NCBI GenBank assembly: GCA_964577255.1 | Contig: CAZNYM010000005.1 | Span: forward strand, 16,087 to 80,086 | DNA length: 64,000 nucleotides | Direction of reading: 5' to 3' | From: Micavibrio_C sp964577255 | GTDB lineage: Bacteria; Pseudomonadota; Alphaproteobacteria; Micavibrionales; Micavibrionaceae | Shown here: positions 30,601 to 39,238 of the stretch, piece after piece | Layout: each line of letters opens with the position of its first letter | Numbering within the stretch: position 1 is the first letter of the stretch | The notes under the pieces: generated by a model | The model's database searches: none | What the model was told of the DNA's origin: nothing | The model's input: the letters and a program-made list of their open reading frames with translations, nothing else | Translations under genes and position numbers: made by a program

Positions 30601-30804
30601 CTGCTCGCCGCGTTCGATCCCCTGCAGGACAGCATCGACGACTTCGTGTTCGCGAGCGAGTCGGCCGGCAACACGGTGATCGCCGTCGATGCCGCCGGTT
30701 CGGGCAATGCGGCGTCCGCCACGGTCCTGGCCGTGCTGCAGGGCGTTACCGGCGTCGCGCTTGAGGATCTGCTCAACGCCAACAGTGGCGGCAACGTCGC
30801 CTGA
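24662..30804 (+). CDS. giant type I-secreted surface protein with Ig-like repeats, VWA and RTX domains (interrupted by assembly gap)
   Basis: About 2,000 residues are visible, split by 100 N; the frame differs across the gap only because the gap length is arbitrary. No N-terminal signal peptide. Order: a duplicated N-terminal module (about residues 18-88 and 106-177); a Gly/Pro-Ile stretch near 278; alternating Ig-like repeats of two types (starting NENTALAVNIAA or AQVKEDG) joined by VADxP linkers; a T1SS-143-like repeat; a DUF4114-like segment (FEDLPALGDRDYEDIVF); a VWA domain from about 29512 with MIDAS residues DVSGSMG, GGNTNYE and TDGEPN; RTX nonapeptides (GGAGNDIIFG) at about 30136-30530; and a C-terminal secretion tail. 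It resembles LapA/BapA-type adhesins. Its exporter follows on the same strand. Confidence 0.92.
26639..27667 (+). repeat. tandem coding repeats with a 127-bp perfect direct repeat flanking the gap
   Basis: Bases 26639-26765 and 27541-27667 are identical over 127 bp. The first 54 bp occur again at 27386-27439, right up to the first N. All encode the start of the same Ig-like repeat (VADVPTINAANNSGNE). The spacing between the two copies left of the gap is 747 bp, the length of one type-A plus one type-B repeat. Confidence 0.95.
27440..27539. other. assembly gap (100 N)
   Basis: Exactly 100 N, the usual placeholder for unknown length. It is bordered on both sides by the same repeat sequence, so the true number of repeats in the surface protein is unknown and may be larger. 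Confidence 0.99.
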
Positions 30805-31106
30805 TAGGCGCCGGGCCTGACCTGAGACACAGAGAGGGGCGCTCACCGGGCGCCCCTTTTGTTTTCATAATGTAAAGAAAGGGCAAAGGATGGGGTTTCG
30901 GTTGAAATCCCAATCGTAACGCATTGAAAAAACATAAGAAGGAGGCTTGGCCCGGGACCCGGCTTCTGCTAGCATCCGGGGGTAGGCCCAAGGGTTGCAT
31001 TTCCCGTAGAAAGCCTTCATAACACTCCCCAACGCACGGCCGGACCCTGCCCCAGGCAGCCCTGCCGGCCGATATAAAAATCAATCTGCAATAATATAAG
31101 GTGCTG
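30805..31106. other. intergenic region between the surface protein and its exporter genes
   Basis: 302 bases. It begins with a terminator (30836-30865). The rest holds a TATAAA at 31073-31078 without a convincing -35, a short GC-rich dyad near 30953-30961, and the AAGG ribosome site of the TolC-like gene. I see no coding sequence. The exporter genes may have their own promoter here or depend on read-through. Confidence 0.5.
30836..30865 (+). terminator. rho-independent terminator after the surface protein gene
   Basis: 7-bp GC-only stem (GGGGCGC at 30836-30842 with GCGCCCC at 30850-30856), 7-base loop, then TTTTGTTTT. It would uncouple high expression of the secreted protein from the exporter genes. 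Confidence 0.75.
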
Positions 31107-32834
31107 ATGATGGCTATCCGCAAGTTTGTAAAAGCTCTGGTCCTTTCCGCCGCCGTTATGTTTCCCGCCGCGCTCGCGCAGGCCCAGGACGTAACCTTTA
31201 CGCCCGCGCCGCCGCCTGCCGCCGACATGCCGGTGCCGGTCGAAGCCACGCCGCCCGCCATGCCGTCCGCAGCACCTGCTGTTACGCCCGCGCCCGCAGC
31301 GGCACCAGTTCCTGCTCCGGCGCCTGCTCCTGAAGCGGCCGCGCCGCAACCCGCGCCAGCTCCGGCGCCCGTAGCCGAGGCTGCCCCTGCGCCGGCACCT
31401 GAAGCAGTTCCGGCCCCCGCACCCGAGCCTGCCAAAGAAGAAGTCAAGGCCGAGCCCCCGAAACCCAAAGTGGTGAAAAAGGCCGCCAAGAAAAAACCCG
31501 CGCCGAAAATGACCGTCACCGAAGCGCCCGCGCCCAAGGCCGAAGCGCCAGTCATGAAAGCCGCCAACAAGGTCATGAACCTGCGTGACGCCGTCGCCGT
31601 CGGCATCGCTACCAGCCCCGAATATGGCGTGGTCGCGAACAACCGCCGCGCCACCGACGAAGAGTTGCGCCAGGCACGAGCCCTGTATCTGCCTTCGGTC
31701 GACCTGCGCGCCGACACCGGCTTCGAGCACAGCGACGATCCGGCGACCCGCGCCGGCGCCGATGGCGACGACACCGAAAACATGTGGCGTTTTGAGGCTG
31801 GCATCACATTGACCCAGATGCTGTTTGACGGCTGGGAAACGCGTTACGAGAATGTGCGCCAGCAGGCTCGCGTGCTCTCCGCCGCGCGCCGCGTTGGCGA
31901 AGCGTATGAACTGGGCGCCCTGGGCGTGGTCGAGTCGTATCTCGACGTGCTGCGCCAGCGCGAACAGATGAAAATCGCCCGCGAAAACGTCGCCCAGCAC
32001 ATCACCCTTCTGGACCAGATCCAGGATAACTCCGAAGCCGGCCGCGGCACCGCCGCCGACGTCGAGCAGGCCCGCGCCCGCCTGGCGTCCGCCCGCGCGG
32101 TCGAGGCCAGCGTGCGCGAAGCCCTGCGTGTGGCCGAAGCCGCTTACATCCGCGAAGTCGGCGATGCGCCGCAGGACCTGGTCGTGCCGGTCGTGCCCGC
32201 CAACGCCCATGCCGGCGATGTTGAAAAAGAGGTGAAGCTGGCGCTGGCACAAAGCCCGACGCTGGCGATCTTCGAAGCCGACATCGATGTCGCACATGCC
32301 GAGTTCGAGGGTGCGAAATCGACCTTCTACCCGCAGTTCGACTTGCAGATGAACGCCCGCCAAGGCCATGACCTGGGCGGCGTCGAGGGCCGTGACCGCA
32401 GCGCCACTGCGCTCGTGGTCATGAACTGGAATCTGTACCGCGGCGGCGGCGACACCGCTCGCGTGCGCGAGCAGATCAACCGCGAAGCGCAGGCCAAGGA
32501 AGAACGCGCCCGCGCCGCCCGCCAGGTGGAAAACGATGTGCGCCAGACCTGGGCCCGCATGCTGTCTTCAGGCGAGCGCGCCCGCGAGTTCGGCGACCAG
32601 GCCAAGGCCAACGTGGAAGTGGTCAAGTCCTACAAGGACCAGTTCGACCTCAACCGCCGCACGCTGCTTGACGTGCTGGACGCTCAGAACGAGCTGTTCG
32701 TCTCGCGCAGCAACATGGTCAACGCCGAGTTTCTGGAAATGTTCGCGGCTTACCGCCTGATGGCCCTGCGCGGCGAGCTGCTCCGCACGCTGGGTGTGGA
32801 CTACCCGCGCGAATCCGATCCTGCTAAGATGTAA
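31107..32834 (+). CDS. TolC-like outer membrane channel of the type I secretion system, with Pro/Ala-rich N-terminal extension
   Basis: 575 residues from the ATG at 31107. A signal peptide (VLSAAVMFPAALAQAQ) is followed by an unusual ~110-residue periplasmic stretch made almost only of Pro, Ala, Glu and Val, ending in a Lys-rich segment (KVVKKAAKKKPAPK). The channel domain starts near residue 155 (VMNLRDAVAVGIATSPEYG) with two repeats of the outer-membrane-factor fold, including ALVVMNWNLYRGGGD and RRTLLDVLDAQNELF, typical of T1SS TolC proteins. It forms the outer-membrane exit for the giant surface protein. Ordinary TolC proteins lack the Pro-rich part, which recalls the TonB spacer. Confidence 0.9.
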   Translation: MMAIRKFVKALVLSAAVMFPAALAQAQDVTFTPAPPPAADMPVPVEATPPAMPSAAPAVTPAPAAAPVPAPAPAPEAAAPQPAPAPAPVAEAAPAPAPEAVPAPAPEPAKEEVKAEPPKPKVVKKAAKKKPAPKMTVTEAPAPKAEAPVMKAANKVMNLRDAVAVGIATSPEYGVVANNRRATDEELRQARALYLPSVDLRADTGFEHSDDPATRAGADGDDTENMWRFEAGITLTQMLFDGWETRYENVRQQARVLSAARRVGEAYELGALGVVESYLDVLRQREQMKIARENVAQHITLLDQIQDNSEAGRGTAADVEQARARLASARAVEASVREALRVAEAAYIREVGDAPQDLVVPVVPANAHAGDVEKEVKLALAQSPTLAIFEADIDVAHAEFEGAKSTFYPQFDLQMNARQGHDLGGVEGRDRSATALVVMNWNLYRGGGDTARVREQINREAQAKEERARAARQVENDVRQTWARMLSSGERAREFGDQAKANVEVVKSYKDQFDLNRRTLLDVLDAQNELFVSRSNMVNAEFLEMFAAYRLMALRGELLRTLGVDYPRESDPAKM

Positions 32835-32871
32835 GGCGATTCGTCCTTACCCGCGCAGGATCTGATTTCGT

Positions 32872-35166
32872 TTGACCGCCAAAGACAATCCCAAGCCCGC
32901 CACCGGCGCCGCCGGAACCGATTCTCCTGCCCACAAGCAGGAGAATCCGGACGTCTGGCCGCTTGAGGCCGACCGCCTGGCGGTGCGCCTGTCGCTGGCG
33001 GAATGCCTGCGGCTGATGGCCGCGCATTACGGCCGCCGCACCACCGTCAATGCCCTTCTGGCCGGGCTGCCGGTTCCGGCGACCGGCCTGACGCCTTCCC
33101 TGTTCATCCGCGCCGCCGCCCGCGCCGACCTGCAGGCCCGCCTGGCCGAGCGCACGCTCGAGGCGCTGGCGATTGCCCCGGTGCTGCCCTGCGTGCTGGT
33201 GCTGGAGCAGGGGCTGTCCTGCATCCTGTGGGACATCAAGTGGCCGGACAAGCATCCGCCGCGCAAGGAGCCGGGCCAGGCGCCCGCCGTGCATCCGGAA
33301 ACGCAGTTCGTGGTGCAGTTCCCCGAGATCGAGGGCGAGCGCAAGACCATGCCGCTCTCCGCGCTCAAGAAGCTTTACGCCGGTTACGCCTTTTTCCTGC
33401 GCCCGGAAGCGCGCCACGACGACCGCGCCGGCCCGGCCGTGATCGACAGCGCCCGCGACTGGTTCTGGGGGGCGCTGAAGGAGCATAGCAAGATCTACCG
33501 CGAGGTGGCGCTGGCTGCAGTGATGATCAACGTCTTCGCGCTGGTCAGTTCGCTTTATGTGATGAACGTCTATGATCGCGTCATTCCTTATGCCGCCTGG
33601 GCCACGCTGTGGGTGCTCAGCGCCGGCGTGATCGTGGTTTATATTTTCGATTTCATCCTCAAAGGGCTGCGCGCGCATTTCCTCGACGTCGCCGGGCGCA
33701 AGGCCGACGTGAAGATCTCGGCCGCCCTGTTCGAACAGACCATGGGCATGACCATGGAAGCGCGGCCCGCCAGCGCCGGTGTGCTGGCCAGCAACATGAA
33801 AGAGTTCGAGGGTCTGCGCGATTTCTTCACCTCGGCGACGCTCGTCACGCTGATCGACCTGCCGTTCACGCTTTTGTTCATCGCCGTGATCGGTTTGATC
33901 GCCGGGCCGCTGGCGCTCATCCCCCTGTTCGCCGTGCCGCTCGTTCTGCTGACCGGCTACGTCCTGCAGCGGCCTTTGCAGAAAATCACCCGTGAATCGC
34001 TGCATGAAAGCGCGCTTAAGAACGCGCTTTTGTTCGAGACCATCACCGGGCTCGAAACAATCAAGGTCCAGGCCGCCGAAAGCCACGCCCAGCGCCGCTG
34101 GGAGGAGTTGACTGAAAAGGGCGCACGCACCGCGATGAAGATGCGCCGCCTGTCGTCTTTCGCCCTCAATCTTTCCACCTTTATCCAGCAGATGGTCAGC
34201 GTGGCGGTGGTATGCTGCGGCGTGTGGCTGGTGACCGAGGCGCACATCACCATGGGCGCGCTGATCGCGAGCGTGATCCTGAGCGGCCGCGCCATGGCGC
34301 CGCTGACGCAGGTGGCAGGACTTCTCACTCGCCTCAACCAGTCGCGCGAGGCGCTGCGCCAGCTCAACGATCTCATGAAGCGTCCGGCTGAGCGCCCGGC
34401 CGGCAAGCATTTCATCTCCGTTCCCGCTTTCAGGGGCCAGGTCGATTTCAAGGATGTCGAGTTCAACTACCCGGGCCAGAGCATGGCCGCGCTCAACCGG
34501 GTATCCTTCTCGATCCAGCCGGGCGAGCGCATCGGCATCATCGGTGCGGTGGGTTCGGGCAAGACGACGATCGAACGCCTGCTTCTCAATCTCTATCAGC
34601 CGGGTAAAGGCTCGGTGCAGATCGACGGCACCGACGTGCGTCAGATCGACCCAGGTGACCTGCGCCGCAACATCGGCGCGGTCCAGCAAAGCCCGCAGCT
34701 TTTTTATGGCAGCGTGCGCGAAAACATAACCATGGGCCATGAAATGGCGCCGCAGCGCGCGGTGCTGCGCGCGGCCGAATTATCAGGCGTGATGGAATTC
34801 CTGCGCGATTCCCAGCATGGACTCGACACGCAGGTGGGCGAGCGCGGCGAGGCGCTGTCGGGCGGCCAGCGCCAGGCGGTGGCGATCGCCCGGGCGCTTT
34901 TATACGATCCCCAGATTCTCATTCTCGATGAACCCACGGCCTCGATGGACCCGGCCTCCGAAAACCGCCTGCGCCTGCGGCTGCAGGAAATCTGCAAGAC
35001 CAAGACCACGATCCTGATCACCCACAAGGGCTCGATGCTGGGCCTGGTCGACAAGCTGATCCTGCTCGACCGCGGGCGGCTGGTGGATTTCGGAGAGAAA
35101 GACGACATCATCCGCAAGCTGCAGGCGCGCCAGTACGGCACCACCGCCGAGCAGACCGACGTTTAG
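32872..35166 (+). CDS. type I secretion ABC transporter/permease (LapB-like)
   Basis: 764 residues starting at TTG 32872. Three parts: an N-terminal C39-peptidase-like domain (about 25-150) that appears to lack the catalytic Cys, as in RTX exporters where it only binds substrate; six TM helices (about 200-450); and a nucleotide-binding domain with Walker A GAVGSGKTT (near 557), signature LSGGQRQAVAIARALL, Walker B ILILDEPTASMD and the switch His in LITHKG. It energises export of the unfolded surface protein. It lies 37 bases after the TolC-like gene and 10 bases before the adaptor. Confidence 0.94.
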   Translation: MTAKDNPKPATGAAGTDSPAHKQENPDVWPLEADRLAVRLSLAECLRLMAAHYGRRTTVNALLAGLPVPATGLTPSLFIRAAARADLQARLAERTLEALAIAPVLPCVLVLEQGLSCILWDIKWPDKHPPRKEPGQAPAVHPETQFVVQFPEIEGERKTMPLSALKKLYAGYAFFLRPEARHDDRAGPAVIDSARDWFWGALKEHSKIYREVALAAVMINVFALVSSLYVMNVYDRVIPYAAWATLWVLSAGVIVVYIFDFILKGLRAHFLDVAGRKADVKISAALFEQTMGMTMEARPASAGVLASNMKEFEGLRDFFTSATLVTLIDLPFTLLFIAVIGLIAGPLALIPLFAVPLVLLTGYVLQRPLQKITRESLHESALKNALLFETITGLETIKVQAAESHAQRRWEELTEKGARTAMKMRRLSSFALNLSTFIQQMVSVAVVCCGVWLVTEAHITMGALIASVILSGRAMAPLTQVAGLLTRLNQSREALRQLNDLMKRPAERPAGKHFISVPAFRGQVDFKDVEFNYPGQSMAALNRVSFSIQPGERIGIIGAVGSGKTTIERLLLNLYQPGKGSVQIDGTDVRQIDPGDLRRNIGAVQQSPQLFYGSVRENITMGHEMAPQRAVLRAAELSGVMEFLRDSQHGLDTQVGERGEALSGGQRQAVAIARALLYDPQILILDEPTASMDPASENRLRLRLQEICKTKTTILITHKGSMLGLVDKLILLDRGRLVDFGEKDDIIRKLQARQYGTTAEQTDV

Positions 35167-35176
35167 GGGGGCCGGT

Positions 35177-36586
35177 ATGAACAAACCCGCAAAAAAACCC
35201 GCGAAGCCGCCCGCTCCCAGCGTCAACACGCCCGACGAGTGGGCGCGCATCAATAACGACTGGGCCCGCGAAAAACTCGAGAAGATGCAGGCGCACGCCG
35301 ACCGGTTTTTCACCACGGACGAGGATCTGCCGCTTTCCCAGCATCTTATACTGGTGTTCGTGACGCTGTCCTTTGTGACGTTTTTTGCCTGGGCGTCCTT
35401 TGCCAAGCTCGACGAAGTGACCAAGGGTATGGGCAAGGTCATCCCTTCAAGCGAAGTGCAGAAGCTGCAAAGCCTCGAAGGCGGCATCATCGACGCTTTT
35501 CTGGTGAAAGAAGGGGACGAGGTCAAGACCGGCCAGGTGCTGGTGCGCCTGCGCGACGTGCAGGCTTCCTCCGATCTCGGCGCCAACCAGAAGCGCTCTT
35601 TGGGTCTGCAGGCCAAGATCGCGCGCCTGCAGGCGGAAGCGGAAGGAGCGGATACGCCGAAATTCTCCGACGAGATCATGAAAGGCGTGCCGGAAAGCGT
35701 GACCGAGGAACTGAACGCCTTCCGTGCCAACCAGCAGAACAATAAGACGCAGATGAGCGTGCTGCTCGAACAGGTGACGCAGCGCCGCCAGGAGATCAGC
35801 GAATTGCAGACCCGCATCGCCGATCTCAAGGAAGTGACGCGCCTGTCGCGCCAGCAGCTCGAGATGATCCGCCCGCTGGTGGCGCGCGGCTCGGCGCCGA
35901 AGCTGGAGCTGATCCAGAAAGAACAGGAAGTGAAGGAGCGCCAGACGGAGCTCAACAGCCTGGAATCCTCGCTGCCGCGTGTAACATCGGCGGTGCAGGA
36001 GGCGGAGGCGCGCATCAAGGAGCTGGAAAGCGCCTTCCAGGCCCAGGCCCAGACGGAGCTTTCCGCCACGCAGATCGAGCTGAACGCGCTGAAAGAGACG
36101 TTAGGCGCGCTCGAAGACCGCAAGGACCGCACGGAGATCAGATCGACCGTGAACGGCTATGTGAAGGACATCATCATCAGCACCGTGGGCGGCGTGGTGC
36201 AGCCGGGCATGGATATCATCCAGATCGTGCCCAAGGACGACCAGCTTCTGATCGAAGCGAATATCCGCCCTGCCGATATCGCTTTCCTGCATCCGGGACA
36301 GGAAGCAGTAGTAAAAATCACCGCCTATGATTATTCCATCTATGGCGGGCTGAAGGGCGAGGTGGTGGATATTTCCGCCGACTCGATCCAGGACGAGAAA
36401 GGCGAAAGTTTTTACCGTGTGCGCGTGCGCACGCATGAGAGCGTTTTACACCGCAAAGATAAGATATTGCCGATCAAGCCCGGCATGGTGGCTTCTGTCG
36501 ACATCGTCACCGGCCGTAAGACAATCATGCAGTACATTATGAAGCCAACCTGGAAAACGATGAGCGATTCGCTGGGCGAACGGTAA
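35177..36586 (+). CDS. HlyD family type I secretion periplasmic adaptor
   Basis: 469 residues. Pro/Lys-rich cytoplasmic N-terminus, one TM helix (HLILVFVTLSFVTFFAWASF, near 55-75), first lipoyl half (EGGIIDAFLVKEGDEVKTGQ), long coiled-coil hairpin (about 130-310), second lipoyl half (RSTVNGYVKDIIISTVGGVV) and a beta-barrel with the HlyD signature PIKPGMVASVDIVTGRKT. It bridges the ABC transporter and TolC-like channel. The GGGGG-rich ribosome site directly after the ABC stop indicates co-expression. Last gene of the secretion locus. Confidence 0.95.
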   Translation: MNKPAKKPAKPPAPSVNTPDEWARINNDWAREKLEKMQAHADRFFTTDEDLPLSQHLILVFVTLSFVTFFAWASFAKLDEVTKGMGKVIPSSEVQKLQSLEGGIIDAFLVKEGDEVKTGQVLVRLRDVQASSDLGANQKRSLGLQAKIARLQAEAEGADTPKFSDEIMKGVPESVTEELNAFRANQQNNKTQMSVLLEQVTQRRQEISELQTRIADLKEVTRLSRQQLEMIRPLVARGSAPKLELIQKEQEVKERQTELNSLESSLPRVTSAVQEAEARIKELESAFQAQAQTELSATQIELNALKETLGALEDRKDRTEIRSTVNGYVKDIIISTVGGVVQPGMDIIQIVPKDDQLLIEANIRPADIAFLHPGQEAVVKITAYDYSIYGGLKGEVVDISADSIQDEKGESFYRVRVRTHESVLHRKDKILPIKPGMVASVDIVTGRKTIMQYIMKPTWKTMSDSLGER

Positions 36587-36591
36587 CCGCT

Positions 36592-36987
36592 TTATTCTTC
36601 CCGGATCCAGCTCAGAGCTTCGTCTCTCTGGCTTTTGTCGAAAATCCGCACATCCCCGCTCAGCAGATTGCCCGTCAGCTTGACCTGGAACATCTTTTTT
36701 TCCGGCGGGTTGATATAGGCGATCTTGCGGGCGAAACGGCCGTATTCGTAAATGGACTGAAAACTCAGATCGGCGGCGTCTTTGCCCCAGCCGCCAAAAT
36801 CGGTCGCGTAATGGACCAGCAGCCGGAAATGGCCGTGTTTTTTGACGATAGCGGCCATGGGGTTGTAGAAATTCGGCACGTAATCGGCCAGAACGATCCG
36901 TCCGTGCATCGAAACCGCCAGAATGTCGTCGCGGCTTTCCGGCAGGGGCACCACAGTGGGTTTCCCGGCCATTTTATGCTGTTCCAT
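36592..36987 (-). CDS. SpoIIAA-like (STAS-fold) protein
   Basis: 131 residues from the ATG at 36987, chosen for its AGGAAGGGAT ribosome site; the longer open frame upstream has no support. The pattern FYNPMAAIVKKHGHFRLLVHYATDFGGW and FARKIAYINPPEKKM, ending FDKSQRDEALSWI, matches the SpoIIAA-like family, small lipid- or partner-binding STAS-like proteins of unknown function. It is convergent with the adaptor gene (5-base gap). Confidence 0.8.
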   Translation of the reverse strand: MEQHKMAGKPTVVPLPESRDDILAVSMHGRIVLADYVPNFYNPMAAIVKKHGHFRLLVHYATDFGGWGKDAADLSFQSIYEYGRFARKIAYINPPEKKMFQVKLTGNLLSGDVRIFDKSQRDEALSWIREE

Positions 36988-37142
36988 CAGTATCCCTTCC
37001 TGTAGGCAGTTTATCCCACACAATATAGGGCGCGCGGCGCGCGGCTTCAATTGCAGGAAACGCTGGGTTGCCTGCGGGTGCTTGCATCGCCGCAAAACCT
37101 TGGATATATCCATGGAATGCAATGATTTTGGAAAGTTTTGCC

Positions 37143-39134
37143 ATGTGTCCCGCCAGCCAACCAGCCTCTGCCGCTTCAACCCTGACACTGACCTTCCCCG
37201 ACGGGCGCACGGCGACTTATCCGGCTGGTACAACGGGGCTGGCGGTGGCCGAAGCCATTTCCAAATCGCTGGCCAAGGCGGCTATTGCCGTGCGCGTCAA
37301 CGGGGCGCTGTGGGATCTTTCCCGCCCGCTGGAGGGCGACGCCAAGATCGAGATCGTCAAGCGCGAGGACGCTGCGGCGCTTGAGATGATCCGCCACGAC
37401 TGCGCCCACGTGCTGGCCGAGGCGGTGCAGATCCTTTACCCCGGCACCCAGGTGACGATAGGCCCCAACATCGAAAACGGATTTTTCTACGATTTCGCCC
37501 GCAACGAGCCGTTCACGCTCGAGGATCTGCCCAAGATCGAAGCCAAGATGCGAGAGATCGTCGAGCGCGGCGCGCCCTTCACCCGCGAGGTGTGGGACCG
37601 CCACGACGCGATCAAGTATTTCCGCGCCAAGGGCGAGGCTTACAAGGCCGAGCTGATCGAGGACCTGCCCGAGACGGAAACGATCACGATCTATAAGCAG
37701 GGTGAGTGGACCGATCTGTGCCGCGGCCCGCACATGCCCACGGTCAAGCATGTCGGCACGGCGTTCAAGCTGACCAAAGTGGCGGGCGCCTACTGGCGCG
37801 GCGATTCCAACCGCGCGATGCTGACGCGCATCTATGGCACAGCCTGGCGGAGCAAGGAAGAGCTGGACGCGCACCTCAAGCAGATCGAGGAAGCGGAAAA
37901 GCGCGACCACCGCAAGCTCGGCCGCGAGATGGATCTCTTTCACCTACAGGACGAGGCGCAGGGCTCGGTGTTCTGGCACGACAAGGGGTACCGCATCTGG
38001 CTCGCGCTTGAAGGCTATATGCGCCGCCGCCTGAAGGATGCCGGCTATATCGAGGTCAAGACGCCGCAGCTGATGGACAGCCGTTTCTGGGAAGCCTCCG
38101 GCCACTGGTCGAAATACCGCGAGAACATGTTCGTAGTGCCCGACGTGGTACCCAACACCGAGGAAGGCGGGAAGATTTTCAAGGAAGAGCCCAAAAGCTT
38201 CATGGCGCTCAAGCCCATGAACTGCCCCGCCCATGTGCAGATCTTCAAGCAGGGGATCAAGAGCTACCGCGACCTGCCGATCCGTATGGCGGAGTTCGGC
38301 TGCTGCCACCGCAACGAACCGCACGGGGCGCTGCACGGCCTGATGCGCGTGCGCCAGTTCACCCAGGACGACGCCCATATTTTCTGCCGTGAAGACCAGA
38401 TCGAGAGCGAAACCATTTCCTTCTGCGCTCTGCTGAAATCGATTTACACTGATCTGGGGTTCAGCGACGTGGTGGTGAAGCTTGCGACCCGACCCGCAAA
38501 CCGCGCCGGTTCGGATGACATCTGGGACAAGGCGGAAGACGGTCTGCGCCGCGCTCTGGCCGCCGCCGCGATGGCTTACGAGGAAGCGCCGGGAGATGGC
38601 GCGTTCTACGGGCCCAAGCTTGAATTCCACATCCGCGACGCGATCGGTCGCTCCTGGACCTGTGGTACCATCCAGCTCGATTTTGTCCTGCCCGAGCGCC
38701 TGGACGCGACGTATATCGGCGAAGACGGCGCCAAGCACCGCCCCGTCATGCTGCACCGGGCGATCCTGGGCAGCCTCGAACGTTTCATCGGCATCCTGAT
38801 CGAGAATTTCGCGGGTAAATTACCTTTGTGGCTCACGCCGCTGCAGTGCGTGGTGGCGACCATCACCTCGGACGCCGACGGTTACGCCCGCGAAGTCGCG
38901 GAGGCGCTGCGGGCGGCGGGCCTGCGCGTCGAAACCGACCTGCGCAACGAGAAGATCAATTACAAGGTGCGCGAGCATTCGCTCGCCAAGGTGCCGGTCA
39001 TGTTCGTGGTGGGCAAGCGCGAAGCCGAGGAAAAGACCGTCGCCATCCGCCGTCTGGGCGAGGAACGGCAGGAGGTCGTTTCCCTGACCCAGGCTGCCGC
39101 CACGCTGGCGGCGCAGGCCCGGCCGCCGTATTAA
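37143..39134 (+). CDS. thrS: threonyl-tRNA synthetase
   Basis: 663 residues from the ATG at 37143 (GGAAAG seven bases before; upstream in-frame starts at 37068 and 37122 are less likely). Domains: TGS (LTFPDGRTATYPAG), the editing domain with the HxxxH pattern (HDCAHVLAEAVQILYP), class II catalytic core (motif 2 region FGCCHRNEPHGALHGLMRVR, zinc ligands including the Cys in MNCPAHVQIF), and an anticodon-binding domain near the end. Followed by infC as in many bacteria, but rpmI and rplT do not follow. Confidence 0.97.
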   Translation: MCPASQPASAASTLTLTFPDGRTATYPAGTTGLAVAEAISKSLAKAAIAVRVNGALWDLSRPLEGDAKIEIVKREDAAALEMIRHDCAHVLAEAVQILYPGTQVTIGPNIENGFFYDFARNEPFTLEDLPKIEAKMREIVERGAPFTREVWDRHDAIKYFRAKGEAYKAELIEDLPETETITIYKQGEWTDLCRGPHMPTVKHVGTAFKLTKVAGAYWRGDSNRAMLTRIYGTAWRSKEELDAHLKQIEEAEKRDHRKLGREMDLFHLQDEAQGSVFWHDKGYRIWLALEGYMRRRLKDAGYIEVKTPQLMDSRFWEASGHWSKYRENMFVVPDVVPNTEEGGKIFKEEPKSFMALKPMNCPAHVQIFKQGIKSYRDLPIRMAEFGCCHRNEPHGALHGLMRVRQFTQDDAHIFCREDQIESETISFCALLKSIYTDLGFSDVVVKLATRPANRAGSDDIWDKAEDGLRRALAAAAMAYEEAPGDGAFYGPKLEFHIRDAIGRSWTCGTIQLDFVLPERLDATYIGEDGAKHRPVMLHRAILGSLERFIGILIENFAGKLPLWLTPLQCVVATITSDADGYAREVAEALRAAGLRVETDLRNEKINYKVREHSLAKVPVMFVVGKREAEEKTVAIRRLGEERQEVVSLTQAAATLAAQARPPY

Positions 39135-39169
39135 TAGGATCCAACCCCCTGATTTTGGCTTGATTTCTC

Positions 39170-39198
39170 TTGCTTTGCGGCGGGAACAGCCCTATTAA
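39170..39198 (+). promoter_or_regulatory. possible promoter for infC
   Basis: TTGCTT at 39170-39175 and TATTAA at 39193-39198 with 17-base spacing, in the 104-base gap between thrS and infC. The match is moderate; infC may also be read from thrS. Confidence 0.3.
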
Positions 39199-39238
39199 TG
39201 GCGGTTTATGGCACCAACAACGCACAGGAGAATCCGCC

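Noticed and set aside
27679..30846. 1055-codon minus-strand open frame
   Set aside because: Antisense of the VWA/RTX protein; Arg/Val/Asp-biased composition and no motifs.
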